A stretch of DNA of 17,039 nucleotides, taken from positions 1-17,039 of the forward strand of contig JAISXK010000019.1 in NCBI GenBank assembly GCA_031270585.1, written 5' to 3'. The translations under genes were made by a program, and so were the position numbers. This document shows, one piece after another, positions 7,294 to 14,966 of the stretch. The notes under the pieces are model-generated. The model worked only from the letters and a program-made list of their open reading frames with translations, was not told the origin of the DNA and ran no database searches. This DNA is from Clostridiales bacterium. Lineage in GTDB: Bacteria; Bacillota; Clostridia; Christensenellales; CAG-138. Every line of letters begins with the position of its first letter. The stretch's first letter is position 1.

Positions 7294-8046
7294 TCAGATA
7301 TCCCCAGCGTTTTCCAAAGTCCGCAGAGCGGGCAGCGGTTTATCCAGGGTGTATTCCATATAGGCCGTCAACAGCCGCAAGAGCTCGCGCCGCACGGCGG
7401 GGGGCAGCTTTACGCGGCCCATATCGGCGTCGGCAAGCCTGCGCATGCGGCGCATGGCCTCCAATGATAAAAGCTCCACAAAAAGCGCGTTTCCCTCCGC
7501 CGCGCACGCAAGACAAACCGCGCCGCCCGCAATAACGGAAAACCTGCTTTCACGCGCTCCGAGCAGGCTTTCGCCGCAGCAGGCGCAGGTTGTCAGCGCG
7601 GGGCAAACGCCGTTTGTCTCCAAAAAACGCACGATAAAGCAAATAACCATATCCACGGCGTGCGTATCCCCATAGCACAAAAAACTCAGCGCATGGTACA
7701 GCGCCGAAAACATGCCGGGGTTGCTTTGGTTTTGCTGGATAACCGTTTGGGTAAGCGCGAGCATGGCATAGCCTGCGGCAAGCCTTTCCACATCCTCGCG
7801 CAACGGGTAAAAGCTTTCGCGCACATCGCATTGGTCAATCGTGTAACGCTCTTTGCCCGCGTAAAGCTGAAACTCGCCGAAGACGAAAGGCTGCGCGCAT
7901 GGTAAAAGCGGGCTTTTGGGCCGCCTGCAGCCTCTGGCTTTCGCGTCCACCCGCCCCTTTTCTTCTGTAAATATGGTTAAAATACGGTCGTTATCCCTAT
8001 AGTTTACATAGCGAATGACGATGCCCGTCACCTTTTCATACGCCAC
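7294..8046 (-). CDS. recO: DNA repair protein RecO
   Basis: RecO works with RecF/RecR in loading RecA onto SSB-coated single-stranded gaps. The 250-residue product has the N-terminal OB-fold opening (VTGIVIRYVNYRDNDRILTI), a central helical domain and a zinc-finger-like pair Cys154-x2-Cys157 and Cys178-x2-Cys181, as in many Bacillota RecO proteins. The start is GTG: the reading frame begins with GTG-GCG-TAT, and a GGGGG run lies 6 nt upstream. It is 43 nt downstream of era and is the last gene of the operon, the same era-recO order as in Bacillus. Sequence is divergent as usual for RecO, but length, start motif, cysteines and position agree. Confidence 0.93.
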   Translation of the reverse strand: MAYEKVTGIVIRYVNYRDNDRILTIFTEEKGRVDAKARGCRRPKSPLLPCAQPFVFGEFQLYAGKERYTIDQCDVRESFYPLREDVERLAAGYAMLALTQTVIQQNQSNPGMFSALYHALSFLCYGDTHAVDMVICFIVRFLETNGVCPALTTCACCGESLLGARESRFSVIAGGAVCLACAAEGNALFVELLSLEAMRRMRRLADADMGRVKLPPAVRRELLRLLTAYMEYTLDKPLPALRTLENAGDI

Positions 8047-8089
8047 ACTTTACCCCCGCCCAGGTTTCGCGAAAAATCAGGTAACGGCG

Positions 8090-8989
8090 TTACTCATACC
8101 CCAGCTCGCGCAGCGCAAAGGCGCTGTTGCGCCAGTTTTCGCGCGCTTTTACAAACAATTGCAAGTTGACTTTCGTCATCAAAAGCCACTCCATATCCCG
8201 CCTTGCCTCCTGCCCGATCCGTTTAAGCATGGCGCCCTTTTTGCCTATGATGATGCCTTTGTGCTTATCCCGCTCGCAGTAGATCGTGGCGTAGATATCC
8301 GTCAGGCCGCCCGCATCCCGCAGCCCCATTTTGTCGATTTCCACACCGATGCCATGCGGCACCTCCTCACGCAAAAGCTCCAGCGCCTTTTCGCGTATAA
8401 ATTCGGCGCAGATCAGCCGCTCGGACTGGTCGGTCACCATATCCTCGGGGAAATACTGCGGGCCTTCCGTGAGATAGCCCTGCAACAACGCTTCCAATTG
8501 CCGCACGCCGTCGCCCAGGCTGGCGCTGATGGGCGCGATATGGGAAAAGCATCCCGCCGCGTTTAAAAAGGCTTCCGCCGCCTTCAGCTGCGCGGCGCTT
8601 GCGATATCCTTTTTGTTGATCACGGCGATAACGGGCACCCGTGCGCCCTTCAACCGCTCCACAATGGCGGCGTCGCGCTCGCGCATGCCCTCCGTGGGGT
8701 CTATCATAAACACGATGGCTTCCACCCCGCCAAGCGCGGCGTAAGCAGTCCTGTACATGTATTCTCCCAGCTTGTTTTTAGGCGCAATGATGCCCGGCGT
8801 ATCCAAAAAAACCATCTGGAAGCCGGGTCTTGTCACAACCCCGGTGATGCGGGTGCGGGTGGTTTGCGCCTTGCCGGATACGATGGCGATTTTTTGCCCC
8901 ACCAGCCTGTTAAGCAATGTGGATTTACCCACGTTTGGGCAGCCGACGATGGAAATAAACCCGCTTTTATAGACGTTACTCTGTTCCAT
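8090..8989 (-). CDS. era: GTPase Era
   Basis: Essential Ras-like GTPase that binds the 3' end of 16S rRNA and assists 30S subunit assembly. In its 299 residues all motifs are visible: G1 GCPNVGKST (16-24), the G2 region TTRTRITG (43-50), G3 DTPG (63-66), G4 NKKD (125-128), G5 SAS (155-157), and a C-terminal KH domain with GKKGAMLKRIG (249-259). The ATG shares its A with the TGA stop of cdd (TGATG), a 1-nt overlap suggesting translational coupling; GAGG about 10 nt upstream inside cdd serves as ribosome site. Length and motifs are standard. Confidence 0.98.
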   Translation of the reverse strand: MEQSNVYKSGFISIVGCPNVGKSTLLNRLVGQKIAIVSGKAQTTRTRITGVVTRPGFQMVFLDTPGIIAPKNKLGEYMYRTAYAALGGVEAIVFMIDPTEGMRERDAAIVERLKGARVPVIAVINKKDIASAAQLKAAEAFLNAAGCFSHIAPISASLGDGVRQLEALLQGYLTEGPQYFPEDMVTDQSERLICAEFIREKALELLREEVPHGIGVEIDKMGLRDAGGLTDIYATIYCERDKHKGIIIGKKGAMLKRIGQEARRDMEWLLMTKVNLQLFVKARENWRNSAFALRELGYE

Positions 8990-9405
8990 CAGCGCATATC
9001 CTCACTGGAAAACGGCTGCGGCAGCAGATCGCTTACATAAAACACCTGGTATTTGCCGCTGCGGTTGGCGCAGATCACCGGCATGCCGGGGTCGCACATC
9101 TCGCTTAGCACCTGCCTGCACAGTCCGCAGGGCACCGTGGGCTGCATGCCGGTGGATATGATGGCAAGCGCGTCATACGTGCGCTCACCCTCTGTCACGG
9201 CCTTATAAATCGCCGCCCGCTCCGCGCAAATCGTCGCTGTAAGCGACGCGTTTTCTATGTTACAGCCTAGATAATACGCGCCCGACGCGCCTTTAAGGCA
9301 CGCGCCCGATTGGTAGCCGGAATAGGGGGCGTAAGCTCTGTCCATAGCGTCGTTTGCAAGGCGCAGCATATTTTTAATCTCTAAATCATGTATCACACGT
9401 TTCAT
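8989..9405 (-). CDS. cdd: Cytidine deaminase
   Basis: Deaminates cytidine and deoxycytidine to uridine and deoxyuridine in pyrimidine salvage. This is the short homotetrameric type (138 residues). The zinc ligands Cys60, Cys93 and Cys96 and the catalytic Glu62 are in the signatures CAER (60-63) and PCGLCRQ (92-98); the substrate-binding GCNIENAS is at 47-54. Its first 20 nt overlap the end of ybeY, and its stop overlaps the era start by 1 nt, so translation of the three is probably coupled. In B. subtilis dgkA sits between ybeY and cdd; here it is absent. Confidence 0.97.
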   Translation of the reverse strand: MKRVIHDLEIKNMLRLANDAMDRAYAPYSGYQSGACLKGASGAYYLGCNIENASLTATICAERAAIYKAVTEGERTYDALAIISTGMQPTVPCGLCRQVLSEMCDPGMPVICANRSGKYQVFYVSDLLPQPFSSEDMR

Positions 9406-9835
9406 CCGGTATATTCAGCCTTCCTAAAATCACGCGTTCCCTTTGCCGCATGCTCTCACCGTCCGCACGGGCCTCATGGTCATAGCCCAGCAGGTGCAAC
9501 ACGCCATGCACCGTTAGAAAAGTAAGCTCGCGCGCAAACGCGTGGCCGTATTTGCGTGCCTGTTGAGTCGCGCGGGCGGGGCAAATCACAATATCGCCCC
9601 AAAACCCATCCGGCGGAAGCCGTCCCGCCAACACCGCCGGGAAGCTTAGCACATCGGTCACGCGGTTTATCCCCCGGTGGCGCATGTTCAGCGCCCTGAT
9701 CTTATTTTTTGCGGCGGTGGCAATATCTATGCGGCCTTCTTTTTTTTCTTCCGCCAAAGCGATTTTGGCCGCGCGCCCGATTAGCGCGCGCAGTTCTTCG
9801 CAAAGAAGGCCCTCGCCGTCGATTACGCGTATCAC
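9386..9835 (-). CDS. ybeY: Endoribonuclease YbeY (rRNA maturation factor)
   Basis: Zinc-dependent single-strand endoribonuclease involved in 16S rRNA 3'-end maturation and 70S quality control. The zinc motif H-x3-H-x5-H is present as His110, His114 and His120 in HGVLHLLGYDH, with the conserved RG...TDVLSF segment at 54-65. The 149-residue length is typical. The start is GTG and overlaps the pgpH stop by 4 nt (GTGA), a coupling arrangement; there is no separate spacer for a ribosome site. The 3' end runs 20 nt into cdd. Confidence 0.97.
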   Translation of the reverse strand: MIRVIDGEGLLCEELRALIGRAAKIALAEEKKEGRIDIATAAKNKIRALNMRHRGINRVTDVLSFPAVLAGRLPPDGFWGDIVICPARATQQARKYGHAFARELTFLTVHGVLHLLGYDHEARADGESMRQRERVILGRLNIPDETCDT

Positions 9836-11982
9836 GACTTGCCCTCTATCGCCGCCAGAGGCTCGGGGTACGCGATGCGCTCGTGCATCATGCCCGTAAA
9901 CGTGCGCAAAAAGCTAAGCTGAATGAGCGCGATATCTTTAAAAGCCAGCGGCGCCGCCGCAAGTTGGCCGTCGTCAATCTTGCCGCGTATAATCTTTACC
10001 ACGATCTCCTCCACGGCCTCTTTGGCGGGGTTATCCAGTGAGCGCACGGCGGCCTCGCAACTGTCGGCCAGGTGTACGATGGCGCTTTCCTTTGTGCCGG
10101 GGCGCGCGCCGGGGTAGCGGAAGTTCTTTTGGTTTACGGGCTTGCCGCCCGCTTCCTTCACGGCCTTATGGTAAAAATACGCGGCCATGGTCGTGCCATG
10201 GTGCTCAAGGGCTATCTGCACCACGGACGACGGCAGCTTATGCCGCTTTAAGAGCGCCACGCCGTCCTTCAAATGCGCGATGATGATGGCGGCGCTTTCC
10301 GCCGCAGGCAGCGTATCGTGGATGTTTTCGCCGGATTTTTGGTTTTCTTTAAAGTAAAGCGGGCGCCTGAGCTTACCCACATCGTGGTAGTACGCGCCCA
10401 CCCTGCACAAAAGCGGGTCGGCCCCAATCGCCTCGGCGGCGCTTTCGGCAAGCGAGGCGGTCATCATGGAATGATGGTAGGTGCCCGGCGCTTCGGCCAT
10501 CAGCTGCTTTAAAAGCGGGTTGTTTGCATTGCTAAGCTCGTTGAGTCGCGCGTCGGTCGCGATATCGAATATGTTTTCCCAAACGGCAAGCGTGCCCACG
10601 ACGAATATGGCATACAGCAGGTTCGCGCCTATCGTCCAGCCGGCGCCAAGCAGTATGGCGGCGGCCGTTTTTATTGTCATGATTCCCGCGACGGCGGGCA
10701 CAACGGCCGCCGCCATACCCGCAAAAAGCCCCATCAATATTATACTGCTGCGGCTCCGGCTTCGCCCAAGCAGGTATACGGCTACCTGGCCGCCCGCAAT
10801 CATGCTCCAGGCAGTCACCATGGAGTCGTATCCCAGCATGGTAGCGCCCCTGCCGCCCGCCATCAGCGCAACGCAGAACGAGAGCACCACGTTCACCATC
10901 ATGGCCGCCCGGCCATCCACGAGCAGCGCTATGAGCATGACGCCAATCAACGCCGCCGGGATGCGCCCCAGAGCGTTCAGGGCCAGTGAGAGCAGCATGG
11001 TAAGCGCCGCCGCCACGCCTGTGATGATCATCTTTTTGGGGCTCGCCAGTATGGCGCGCCGGTAGCGCAGCAGATATATGTAAAGCATCAAAAACAAACA
11101 GGCCAGCAACACTCCCGTGCCGATATACAACCGCATATCCGCAAACCGGAAGCGCACAAGCTCCAACCGGCGCAAAATATCGTATTGGGCCTCGGTAACG
11201 ACGGCGCCCTCTTCAACAATGACATCGCCGCGCCTGATCTCTTTTGGCTGCACGGCAAGGGCGGCCTTCGCTTTGGCCTCTTCGGTTTCACGTTCATCCA
11301 GCACGAATGTGGGCCGCAAATAATTTTCAAACGCCTTTTCGCCTATGGCCACGAGGCGCTTGTCCAACGTTGTGGCGTTCAGTTCCTGTTTGCAGGCGGT
11401 CAGTCTGGCTTGCAGCAATCGTTCATCCTGTCCGCTTTCAAGCGATGTTGTAAGCTTGGGCAGCACGGCATCCTGCAGGCGCAGCAGTTCGTTGTCCTCT
11501 GCGGATAAAAGATAGTATCCCTCCTCTGCGGTAATGTCCAGGGGGATTTCGCCGAGCAGGCCATATAGTTCTTCCCGGCCGATCAGGCTTTCCCAGCTTT
11601 CCGCCGGCAGCACGCCGTCCTCAGGCAGTCCTGTCCCCATACTGCGGGTCGCGCGCAACACGGCGGCGCTTTGCCTGAACGCGCGCAACGAATGAAAGAA
11701 CGCCGCAGCATCGGATATATATGTTTCCGCGAGATCGGTATCGAGCTTATATACGGCGCCGGTTTTGTTGCGCGCGGCTTCACGCAACGCCTCTGTGACC
11801 GCCGTGTCTTCTATCGCGCGCGGGGATGTGATGGCTTTTTCACTCACGGAACCAATGGCGACATCGTACCGTTCGGGCATAAGTATGGCGACGAGGCAAA
11901 AATAGCATACCACGATCATCGCCAAAAAAACCAGTATGGAAACAAAGCCTATCCGCTCTTTTTTCTCTCTCGTTTTGGCCAT
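9832..11982 (-). CDS. pgpH: PgpH/YqfF-type membrane HD-domain c-di-AMP phosphodiesterase
   Basis: Family of 7TM-HD membrane proteins that hydrolyse cyclic di-AMP, described for Listeria PgpH (YqfF in Bacillus). The 716 residues match that size. Order: one N-terminal membrane helix (about 11-35), an extracytoplasmic 7TMR-HDED domain (about 40-280), a cluster of hydrophobic segments (about 280-480), and a cytoplasmic HD domain. The metal-binding residues are visible: the YHH motif at His503-His504 and the defining His533-Asp534 in YYHDVGK. The ATG start has AAAGGAG 5 nt upstream. It is 50 nt downstream of phoH and ends inside the first codons of ybeY. Substrate is assigned from the family, not from this sequence alone. 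Confidence 0.94.
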   Translation of the reverse strand: MAKTREKKERIGFVSILVFLAMIVVCYFCLVAILMPERYDVAIGSVSEKAITSPRAIEDTAVTEALREAARNKTGAVYKLDTDLAETYISDAAAFFHSLRAFRQSAAVLRATRSMGTGLPEDGVLPAESWESLIGREELYGLLGEIPLDITAEEGYYLLSAEDNELLRLQDAVLPKLTTSLESGQDERLLQARLTACKQELNATTLDKRLVAIGEKAFENYLRPTFVLDERETEEAKAKAALAVQPKEIRRGDVIVEEGAVVTEAQYDILRRLELVRFRFADMRLYIGTGVLLACLFLMLYIYLLRYRRAILASPKKMIITGVAAALTMLLSLALNALGRIPAALIGVMLIALLVDGRAAMMVNVVLSFCVALMAGGRGATMLGYDSMVTAWSMIAGGQVAVYLLGRSRSRSSIILMGLFAGMAAAVVPAVAGIMTIKTAAAILLGAGWTIGANLLYAIFVVGTLAVWENIFDIATDARLNELSNANNPLLKQLMAEAPGTYHHSMMTASLAESAAEAIGADPLLCRVGAYYHDVGKLRRPLYFKENQKSGENIHDTLPAAESAAIIIAHLKDGVALLKRHKLPSSVVQIALEHHGTTMAAYFYHKAVKEAGGKPVNQKNFRYPGARPGTKESAIVHLADSCEAAVRSLDNPAKEAVEEIVVKIIRGKIDDGQLAAAPLAFKDIALIQLSFLRTFTGMMHERIAYPEPLAAIEGKS

Positions 11983-12032
11983 GTACGCTCCTTTCAGGGG
12001 ATCTTGCTTTTGAATGAAGCATGAAGCGCGCG

Positions 12033-13088
12033 TTAACCGCCGCGCTTATCATACGCGCGTATGATGCGCTGCACGAGATCGTGGCGCACAACATCCTTAT
12101 GCGTCAGGTAGACTTGCTTGATGCCGGCGACATCTTCCAGTATGGAAAGCGCGTGCTTCAAGCCGCTCCTTCTGTCCGCCGCCAGATCAATCTGCGTGAT
12201 ATCTCCCGTGACGACCACGCGCGAACCCTCTCCAAAGCGCGTTAAAAACATCTTCATTTGCTCAATGGTGCAATTCTGCGCCTCATCCAGTATGATGTAG
12301 GCGTCGTTAAGCGTGCGCCCGCGCATATACGCCAGCGGCGCCACCTCGATCGCGCCGCGCTCCGTTAAGCTTTTATAGGTTTCATTGCCTAAAAGGTCAT
12401 TAAGTGCATCATACAACGGGCGCAGGTATGGGTCAACCTTGTTTTGCAAATCACCCGGCAAAAACCCCAGCTTTTCGCCCGCTTCCACGGCGGGCCTCGT
12501 CAATATAATGCGGTCAACCTCTTTGTTTTTAAAGGCCAGCACCGCCATCGCCACAGCCAGGTATGTTTTGCCCGTGCCGGCTGGCCCCACGCCGAACACC
12601 AGATCGTATTCCTTTAACGCCCGCACATATTTTTTTTGCCCGAGCGTTTTGCATTTTATCTGCCGCCCCTTGCTCGTGATCGCAACGACATCGCCTATGA
12701 TCTGCTCGATAAGATCCGCGTTGCCCTCTTTTGCAAGATCCACTGCGTAGCGGATGAGGCTTCTGTTGATGGCTTCGCCCCTTCTTTGCATCAGCAAAAG
12801 CTTTTCCAGTACGGCGGCGCAAAGCGCCACGCTCTCTTCGTCGCCATCCATGCGCACGGCATCGTTTGCGGAGCTGATTTTCGCGCCGGTTTCGGCCTCC
12901 AATATATTAAGGTTTTCATCAAAGACGCCAAACAGGCGCATCTGCTCGTCCATCGATTGTATGGGCAAATACGCCTCAGCGGCTTTTCTTCCTCCGGCCA
13001 TGGGCGGCTCTGGTTGCGGCCCGCCTGTGTCCTGGCCGCCTGAAGCGTTATCAAGCTCTATAGTGTTTTCCAAGCGGTTCCCTTTCAT
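12033..13088 (-). CDS. phoH: PhoH family protein (PhoH/YbeZ-like P-loop ATPase)
   Basis: Cytoplasmic P-loop ATPase of the PhoH-like family, usually encoded next to ybeY and linked to RNA metabolism; the exact role is unsettled. It has Walker A GPAGTGKT (about 168-175), TRPAVEAGEKLGFLPGDL, Walker B YIILDEAQN, and VVTGDITQIDL. The frame is open for 33 codons further upstream, but that stretch is the antiparallel-free overlap with yqfD's end and contains the NTKR repeat, so I start at the ATG at 13088, which overlaps the yqfD stop as ATGA (4 nt). No clear Shine-Dalgarno precedes it; a TTG at 13073 behind AAAGGGA is an alternative. Length from 13088 is 351 residues, somewhat over the usual ~320, from a poorly conserved Gly/Pro-rich N-terminus. 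Confidence 0.95.
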   Translation of the reverse strand: MKGNRLENTIELDNASGGQDTGGPQPEPPMAGGRKAAEAYLPIQSMDEQMRLFGVFDENLNILEAETGAKISSANDAVRMDGDEESVALCAAVLEKLLLMQRRGEAINRSLIRYAVDLAKEGNADLIEQIIGDVVAITSKGRQIKCKTLGQKKYVRALKEYDLVFGVGPAGTGKTYLAVAMAVLAFKNKEVDRIILTRPAVEAGEKLGFLPGDLQNKVDPYLRPLYDALNDLLGNETYKSLTERGAIEVAPLAYMRGRTLNDAYIILDEAQNCTIEQMKMFLTRFGEGSRVVVTGDITQIDLAADRRSGLKHALSILEDVAGIKQVYLTHKDVVRHDLVQRIIRAYDKRGG

Positions 13089-14341
13089 TCGTTTTGTATT
13101 TCGTTTTGTATTTCGCCGGGCGTTTGGCCGGCCGGCGCAAGTTCCCCCGCGATGACTCTGCTTACGCCAATCTCCTCCAGCGCGCATACCGTAACCGTCG
13201 CCGTAACAGAGCCGTCACCGTTTTGGCGCGTTTGCGTTTGCTTATCCAATATCCTTGCGTCCTTTTCCACCATCCAAAGCGCCTCCAACTCCGCCAGAAA
13301 CAGCGCCTCGGCCAATAGTTCCTCACGCGCCATGGGCGTCTGCCGCAAAACAAGCTCATAGCAGCTGCCTCGCACAACCCGCACGGGCAGCACAAGACCT
13401 TTCATGGCGGTTTGGCGATCCGGCACGATCTCATAGGCGTCGTAAGGCGCTTGATGCAACAGTATGGGGCGGCCCGCTATATACAGCGCGTGGTATTCGG
13501 AAAAGCTGCCGCTTCTGCCCATGGCGGCCCGCGTGGCGGGCAGCGTCTTTTCCGCAGTGTAATATACGCGCGCCATAACCTCGCCGCAGGCATGCACCAA
13601 CACCCGCTTTTGCGCGCCTTCGCGCGTGATATCGCCGCGAATGAGCGTATCGCCGCTACGCACGGCGTCGCCCTCCTCCACGGCCGCCTTGCCCGAAAGC
13701 GCCGTAACACGCGCGATAATGCCGTCCTTTTGCGCCGCCACGTCGGCGGGTTTGCTTTTATCGGGCCGGGCGGGTATGACTTTTGCCTCCACAACCCGTA
13801 TGCTGAGCGCCACGCCGTCCAAATGCGCGCCCGCCCAGGCAATACGCTCATCATGCGCGCGAATCTCATTGCCTAACCGTAGCGGCACAACCGCCCCGCG
13901 CGGCATGCCGATATATATGCCCTGCCGCTCCAGCACATCCTCTATAACGGATTGAGGTATGATATAGAGCCCTTTAATATCGATAGCCCAAACCCGCGTT
14001 TGCGCCAGCAGCACCAGCAAAAAACCCAGCCCCAGGCACAGCGCCAGCGTCTTACGAGTTCGCAGCCGACAAAGTAAAAACGGCATGCCGCGCCGCTCGA
14101 CGATATGCGCGCTGCAGCGGATATCGCGCGCCAGCACGCATAGCCGCGCAAAATCCCCGGCGCGGATCTCCGCCGTAATTGCGTTTTGAGCAATACGGCG
14201 CACACTCCACACCCGCATGCCGGCCTGTAGCATACAGTTCAGGAGCCGCTCCGGCGAGCGCCCTTCCACCCGCATCATAACATATCCCTTTATAAAATTC
14301 CACTTGCTTTGGCGCAACCTTACCCCCGCATCCTTCGGCAT
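13085..14341 (-). CDS. yqfD: Sporulation protein YqfD
   Basis: Family needed for sporulation in B. subtilis (sigma-E regulon; also called SpoIV-like stage protein YqfD), molecular role unknown. The product has a cytoplasmic N-terminal region (ERLLN), one strong membrane helix (about 94-115, LALCLGLGFLLVLLAQ) followed by VWAIDIKG, then a large extracytoplasmic domain with VEEGDAV-SGD and GEVMARVYYTAEKTLP. The start is uncertain: the ATG at 14341 has only AGGA 10 nt upstream, whereas a TTG at 14317 behind GGGGGTAAGG would give MRQSKW..., aligning well with the Bacillus N-terminus MKNKW. The C-terminus ends in a duplicated EIQN unit. It follows yqfC by 24 nt and overlaps phoH by 4 nt. Confidence 0.93.
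   Translation of the reverse strand: MPKDAGVRLRQSKWNFIKGYVMMRVEGRSPERLLNCMLQAGMRVWSVRRIAQNAITAEIRAGDFARLCVLARDIRCSAHIVERRGMPFLLCRLRTRKTLALCLGLGFLLVLLAQTRVWAIDIKGLYIIPQSVIEDVLERQGIYIGMPRGAVVPLRLGNEIRAHDERIAWAGAHLDGVALSIRVVEAKVIPARPDKSKPADVAAQKDGIIARVTALSGKAAVEEGDAVRSGDTLIRGDITREGAQKRVLVHACGEVMARVYYTAEKTLPATRAAMGRSGSFSEYHALYIAGRPILLHQAPYDAYEIVPDRQTAMKGLVLPVRVVRGSCYELVLRQTPMAREELLAEALFLAELEALWMVEKDARILDKQTQTRQNGDGSVTATVTVCALEEIGVSRVIAGELAPAGQTPGEIQNEIQNE
13089..13112. repeat. 12-bp perfect tandem duplication at the yqfD/phoH junction
   Basis: TCGTTTTGTATT occurs twice in direct tandem. Being 12 bp it keeps frame: in yqfD it encodes the repeated EIQN at the C-terminus. It lies directly upstream of the phoH ATG, so copy-number change would alter only the yqfD tail and the phoH upstream region. 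Confidence 0.85.
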
Positions 14342-14365
14342 AGCGTGCGCATCCTGTTTTTGTGG

Positions 14366-14686
14366 TTATTCCATGCCTATAGAGGCAATCGCGCCCTGAA
14401 TATAGGCGCGCGTATTCGCCATCTCTAAAAGCGTAAGCTCTTTGCCCGTTACGGTAAGCACCCCTTCGTGCGTGCGCAGGCGCACAACGGCGTCGTCATA
14501 CCGCATAACGCCGGCATGGTTTTCCACCAGCAAATCATTGCGGCCCACCATGGTTATTTTTTGCACATCGGGTGCGGTTTCCTGCGGCAAATCCAACGCC
14601 CGCAGCATAGCGCGGTTTATTTTCCTTTTGTGTTTTTTTTGCGCGGGCCAAAACACACGCCTTGCCCTTTTTGCCGGCTTTTGCAC
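14366..14686 (-). CDS. yqfC: Sporulation protein YqfC
   Basis: Small YabP/YqfC-family protein, sigma-E-dependent in B. subtilis and encoded directly before yqfD. The 106-residue product has a basic N-terminus (KRARR, KKHKRK) then the family core: LDLPQETAPDVQKITMVGRNDLLVENHAGV and the later TVTGKELTLLEM. The start is GTG with AAGGAG 7 nt upstream. The family member in Bacillus is about 93 residues, so this one is extended at the N-terminus. It heads the eight-gene run to recO. Function is unknown beyond the sporulation link. Confidence 0.9.
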   Translation of the reverse strand: MQKPAKRARRVFWPAQKKHKRKINRAMLRALDLPQETAPDVQKITMVGRNDLLVENHAGVMRYDDAVVRLRTHEGVLTVTGKELTLLEMANTRAYIQGAIASIGME

Positions 14687-14737
14687 GCAGCCGCTCCTTC
14701 CCTTTCGCGCGCCGCGTTTTGCCGCAGCGTCCTTATA

Positions 14738-14766
14738 AACCTATGCGCCGGGCGGCGCGGTTATGA
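14738..14766 (-). promoter_or_regulatory. Candidate sigma-E promoter for yqfC-yqfD
   Basis: On the minus strand TCATAA (14761-14766), a 15-nt spacer and CATAGGTT (14738-14745) fit the sigma-E pattern ATA-N16-CATAnnnT. The start would fall about 45 nt before the yqfC GTG. Support is from the pattern plus the known sigma-E control of yqfC/yqfD in B. subtilis; short patterns of this kind also occur by chance. Confidence 0.45.
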
Positions 14767-14774
14767 GCCGCGCC
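14754..14774. repeat. Perfect 7-bp inverted repeat
   Basis: GGCGCGG and CCGCGCC flank a 7-nt loop. No T-run follows on either strand, so it is not an intrinsic terminator. The -35 of the candidate sigma-E promoter lies in the loop. A nearby shorter inverted repeat CGCGC-TAT-GCGCG (about 14789-14801) has no T-run either. Confidence 0.5.
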
Positions 14775-14874
14775 CTGTTGACGGATCGCGCGCTATGCGC
14801 GGCAAAAACGATTTCCATTAATTAACTAAAAGGCGGCGAACTTAAATTATCCCCGGATATGGGGGTTTTTCATG

Positions 14875-14903
14875 TTTCTAGCATAAATATTCAGCGCTGT
14901 CAA
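14875..14903 (-). promoter_or_regulatory. Sigma-A-type promoter candidate upstream of yqfC
   Basis: On the minus strand a perfect TTGACA (14898-14903), a 17-nt spacer and TAGAAA (14875-14880; 4/6) with TGC directly before it. The start near 14868 would give a leader of about 180 nt. It would let the housekeeping genes of the operon (phoH to recO) be expressed in growing cells. Confidence 0.5.
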
Positions 14904-14966
14904 GGCCGGATAAAAAGAAATTGTGCGGCAATGATAAAAGCATAATCGGATCCGGCAGCCTTTTTT
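14902..14966 (+). terminator. Nested hairpin with T-run (terminator-like) upstream of sigG
   Basis: GCCGGAT (14905-14911) pairs with ATCCGGC (14950-14956); beyond a bulge AAG (14902-14904) can pair with CTT, and the right arm runs into TTTTTT (14961-14966). Inside, TTGTGC and GCATAA form a second stem with one G-U pair. Orientation is plus, yet no plus-strand gene lies upstream, so it either ends a transcript begun in this intergenic region or belongs to the sigG leader. Confidence 0.4.

Noticed and set aside
13089..13187. 33-codon N-terminal extension of phoH
   Set aside because: It lies wholly inside yqfD, encodes a basic repeat-derived stretch and has no ribosome site; the ATGA overlap start at 13088 fits the operon style better.
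14851..14870. CCCC-GGATAT-GGGG followed by TTTTT, a plus-strand terminator
   Set aside because: The stem is only 4 bp and no plus-strand gene or clear promoter lies upstream; may be chance.
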